DNA of 64,000 nt from Bimastos eiseni (lineage: Eukaryota; Annelida; Clitellata; Crassiclitellata; Lumbricidae), in the NCBI GenBank assembly GCA_959347315.1, contig OY365819.1, positions 23,702,589-23,766,588 of the forward strand, written 5' to 3'. The notes beneath the pieces are model-generated. The model was not told the origin of the DNA, did no database searches, and saw nothing but the letters and a program-made list of their open reading frames with translations. Positions 63,951 through 64,000 of this stretch are shown in pieces. The position numbers and the translations under genes were made by a program. The stretch's first letter is position 1. The number at the start of each line of letters is the position of its first letter.

Positions 63951-64000
63951 TTTTCAAAAATCGCAGAAAAACGCTGGCATCTTGGCCAGAACTTCTTATG

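Larger units (their letters stand above)
61400..64000 (+). mobile_element. CR1/jockey-type LINE, 5' part to RT, runs off the window
   Basis: A long but decayed non-LTR retrotransposon with an apurinic-type endonuclease followed by reverse transcriptase, in the expected order. Its 5' border is not defined. Coding homology is seen from about 61620 (FSILHNNCTSMFHKLTEI) to the window end. The thumb region (NQVESTKFLGVYDDQ) lies near 63885. Confidence 0.85.

Overview
The window is metazoan nuclear DNA, most likely from an invertebrate and probably a marine one. The evidence is spliced exons with GT/AG borders and conserved phases, long introns, several clades of decayed non-LTR retrotransposons, Tc1/mariner, hAT, piggyBac-like and Polinton-like remnants, and many satellite arrays. 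I cannot name the species from sequence alone. No rRNA, tRNA or CRISPR array was found.

Two paralogous multi-exon genes look alive, and they face each other. Gene A is on the + strand: an F-box-like exon at 13334-13520, an ATG first exon at 19370-19436, a CARD-like exon at 25486-25770, a conserved third module near 26311-26690 and a terminal beta-propeller (NHL-like) exon at 27723-28612. Gene B is on the - strand, with the same modules in the same order: 49276-49090, 47573-47286, 45128-44746 and 43508-42583. All exons keep open frames among wrecked transposons. I infer a family of innate-immunity or cell-death adaptor/receptor-like proteins (F-box-like, CARD, TRADD-N-like, propeller); the function is not shown by the sequence. 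The genes converge with about 14 kb between their 3' ends.

That 14 kb holds the second notable locus, a collapsed Polinton/Maverick (adintovirus-like) element at about 34.5-37.7 kb. It has a capsid-protein N-terminal piece, a minor-capsid-like gene, a conserved linked protein and a hydrophobic protein on the - strand. An integrase C-terminus with a chromo-like tail lies on the + strand. All are broken or truncated, and a piggyBac-type zinc-finger tail is nested between them.

The rest is repeats. 1-2.4 kb: LINE tail and a foldback element with an AAC/AAT to ATT/GTT polarity switch. 2.4-13 kb: a 36-bp satellite, an I/Nimb-like LINE with a 13-bp target duplication, hairpins, and a 2.8-kb TIR element holding a CR1-like LINE. 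13-25 kb: introns of gene A filled with hAT derivatives, a MITE, 36-bp satellite, a CR1-like LINE and a truncated mariner. 28.6-34.5 kb: satellite, a hAT element with a perfect 8-bp target duplication, and a GC-rich unknown block. 37.7-42.5 kb: a hAT relic. 45-53.5 kb: minisatellite, a full-length dead mariner with a nested MITE, and a TTAC microsatellite tied to a LINE tail. 55-60.3 kb: tandem arrays and a second foldback element. 60.5-64 kb: a transposon-protein pseudogene and a dead CR1/jockey-type LINE that runs off the window.

A recurring theme is arrays of simple or satellite repeats that reverse polarity partway (foldback architecture), seen for at least four unrelated sequences.
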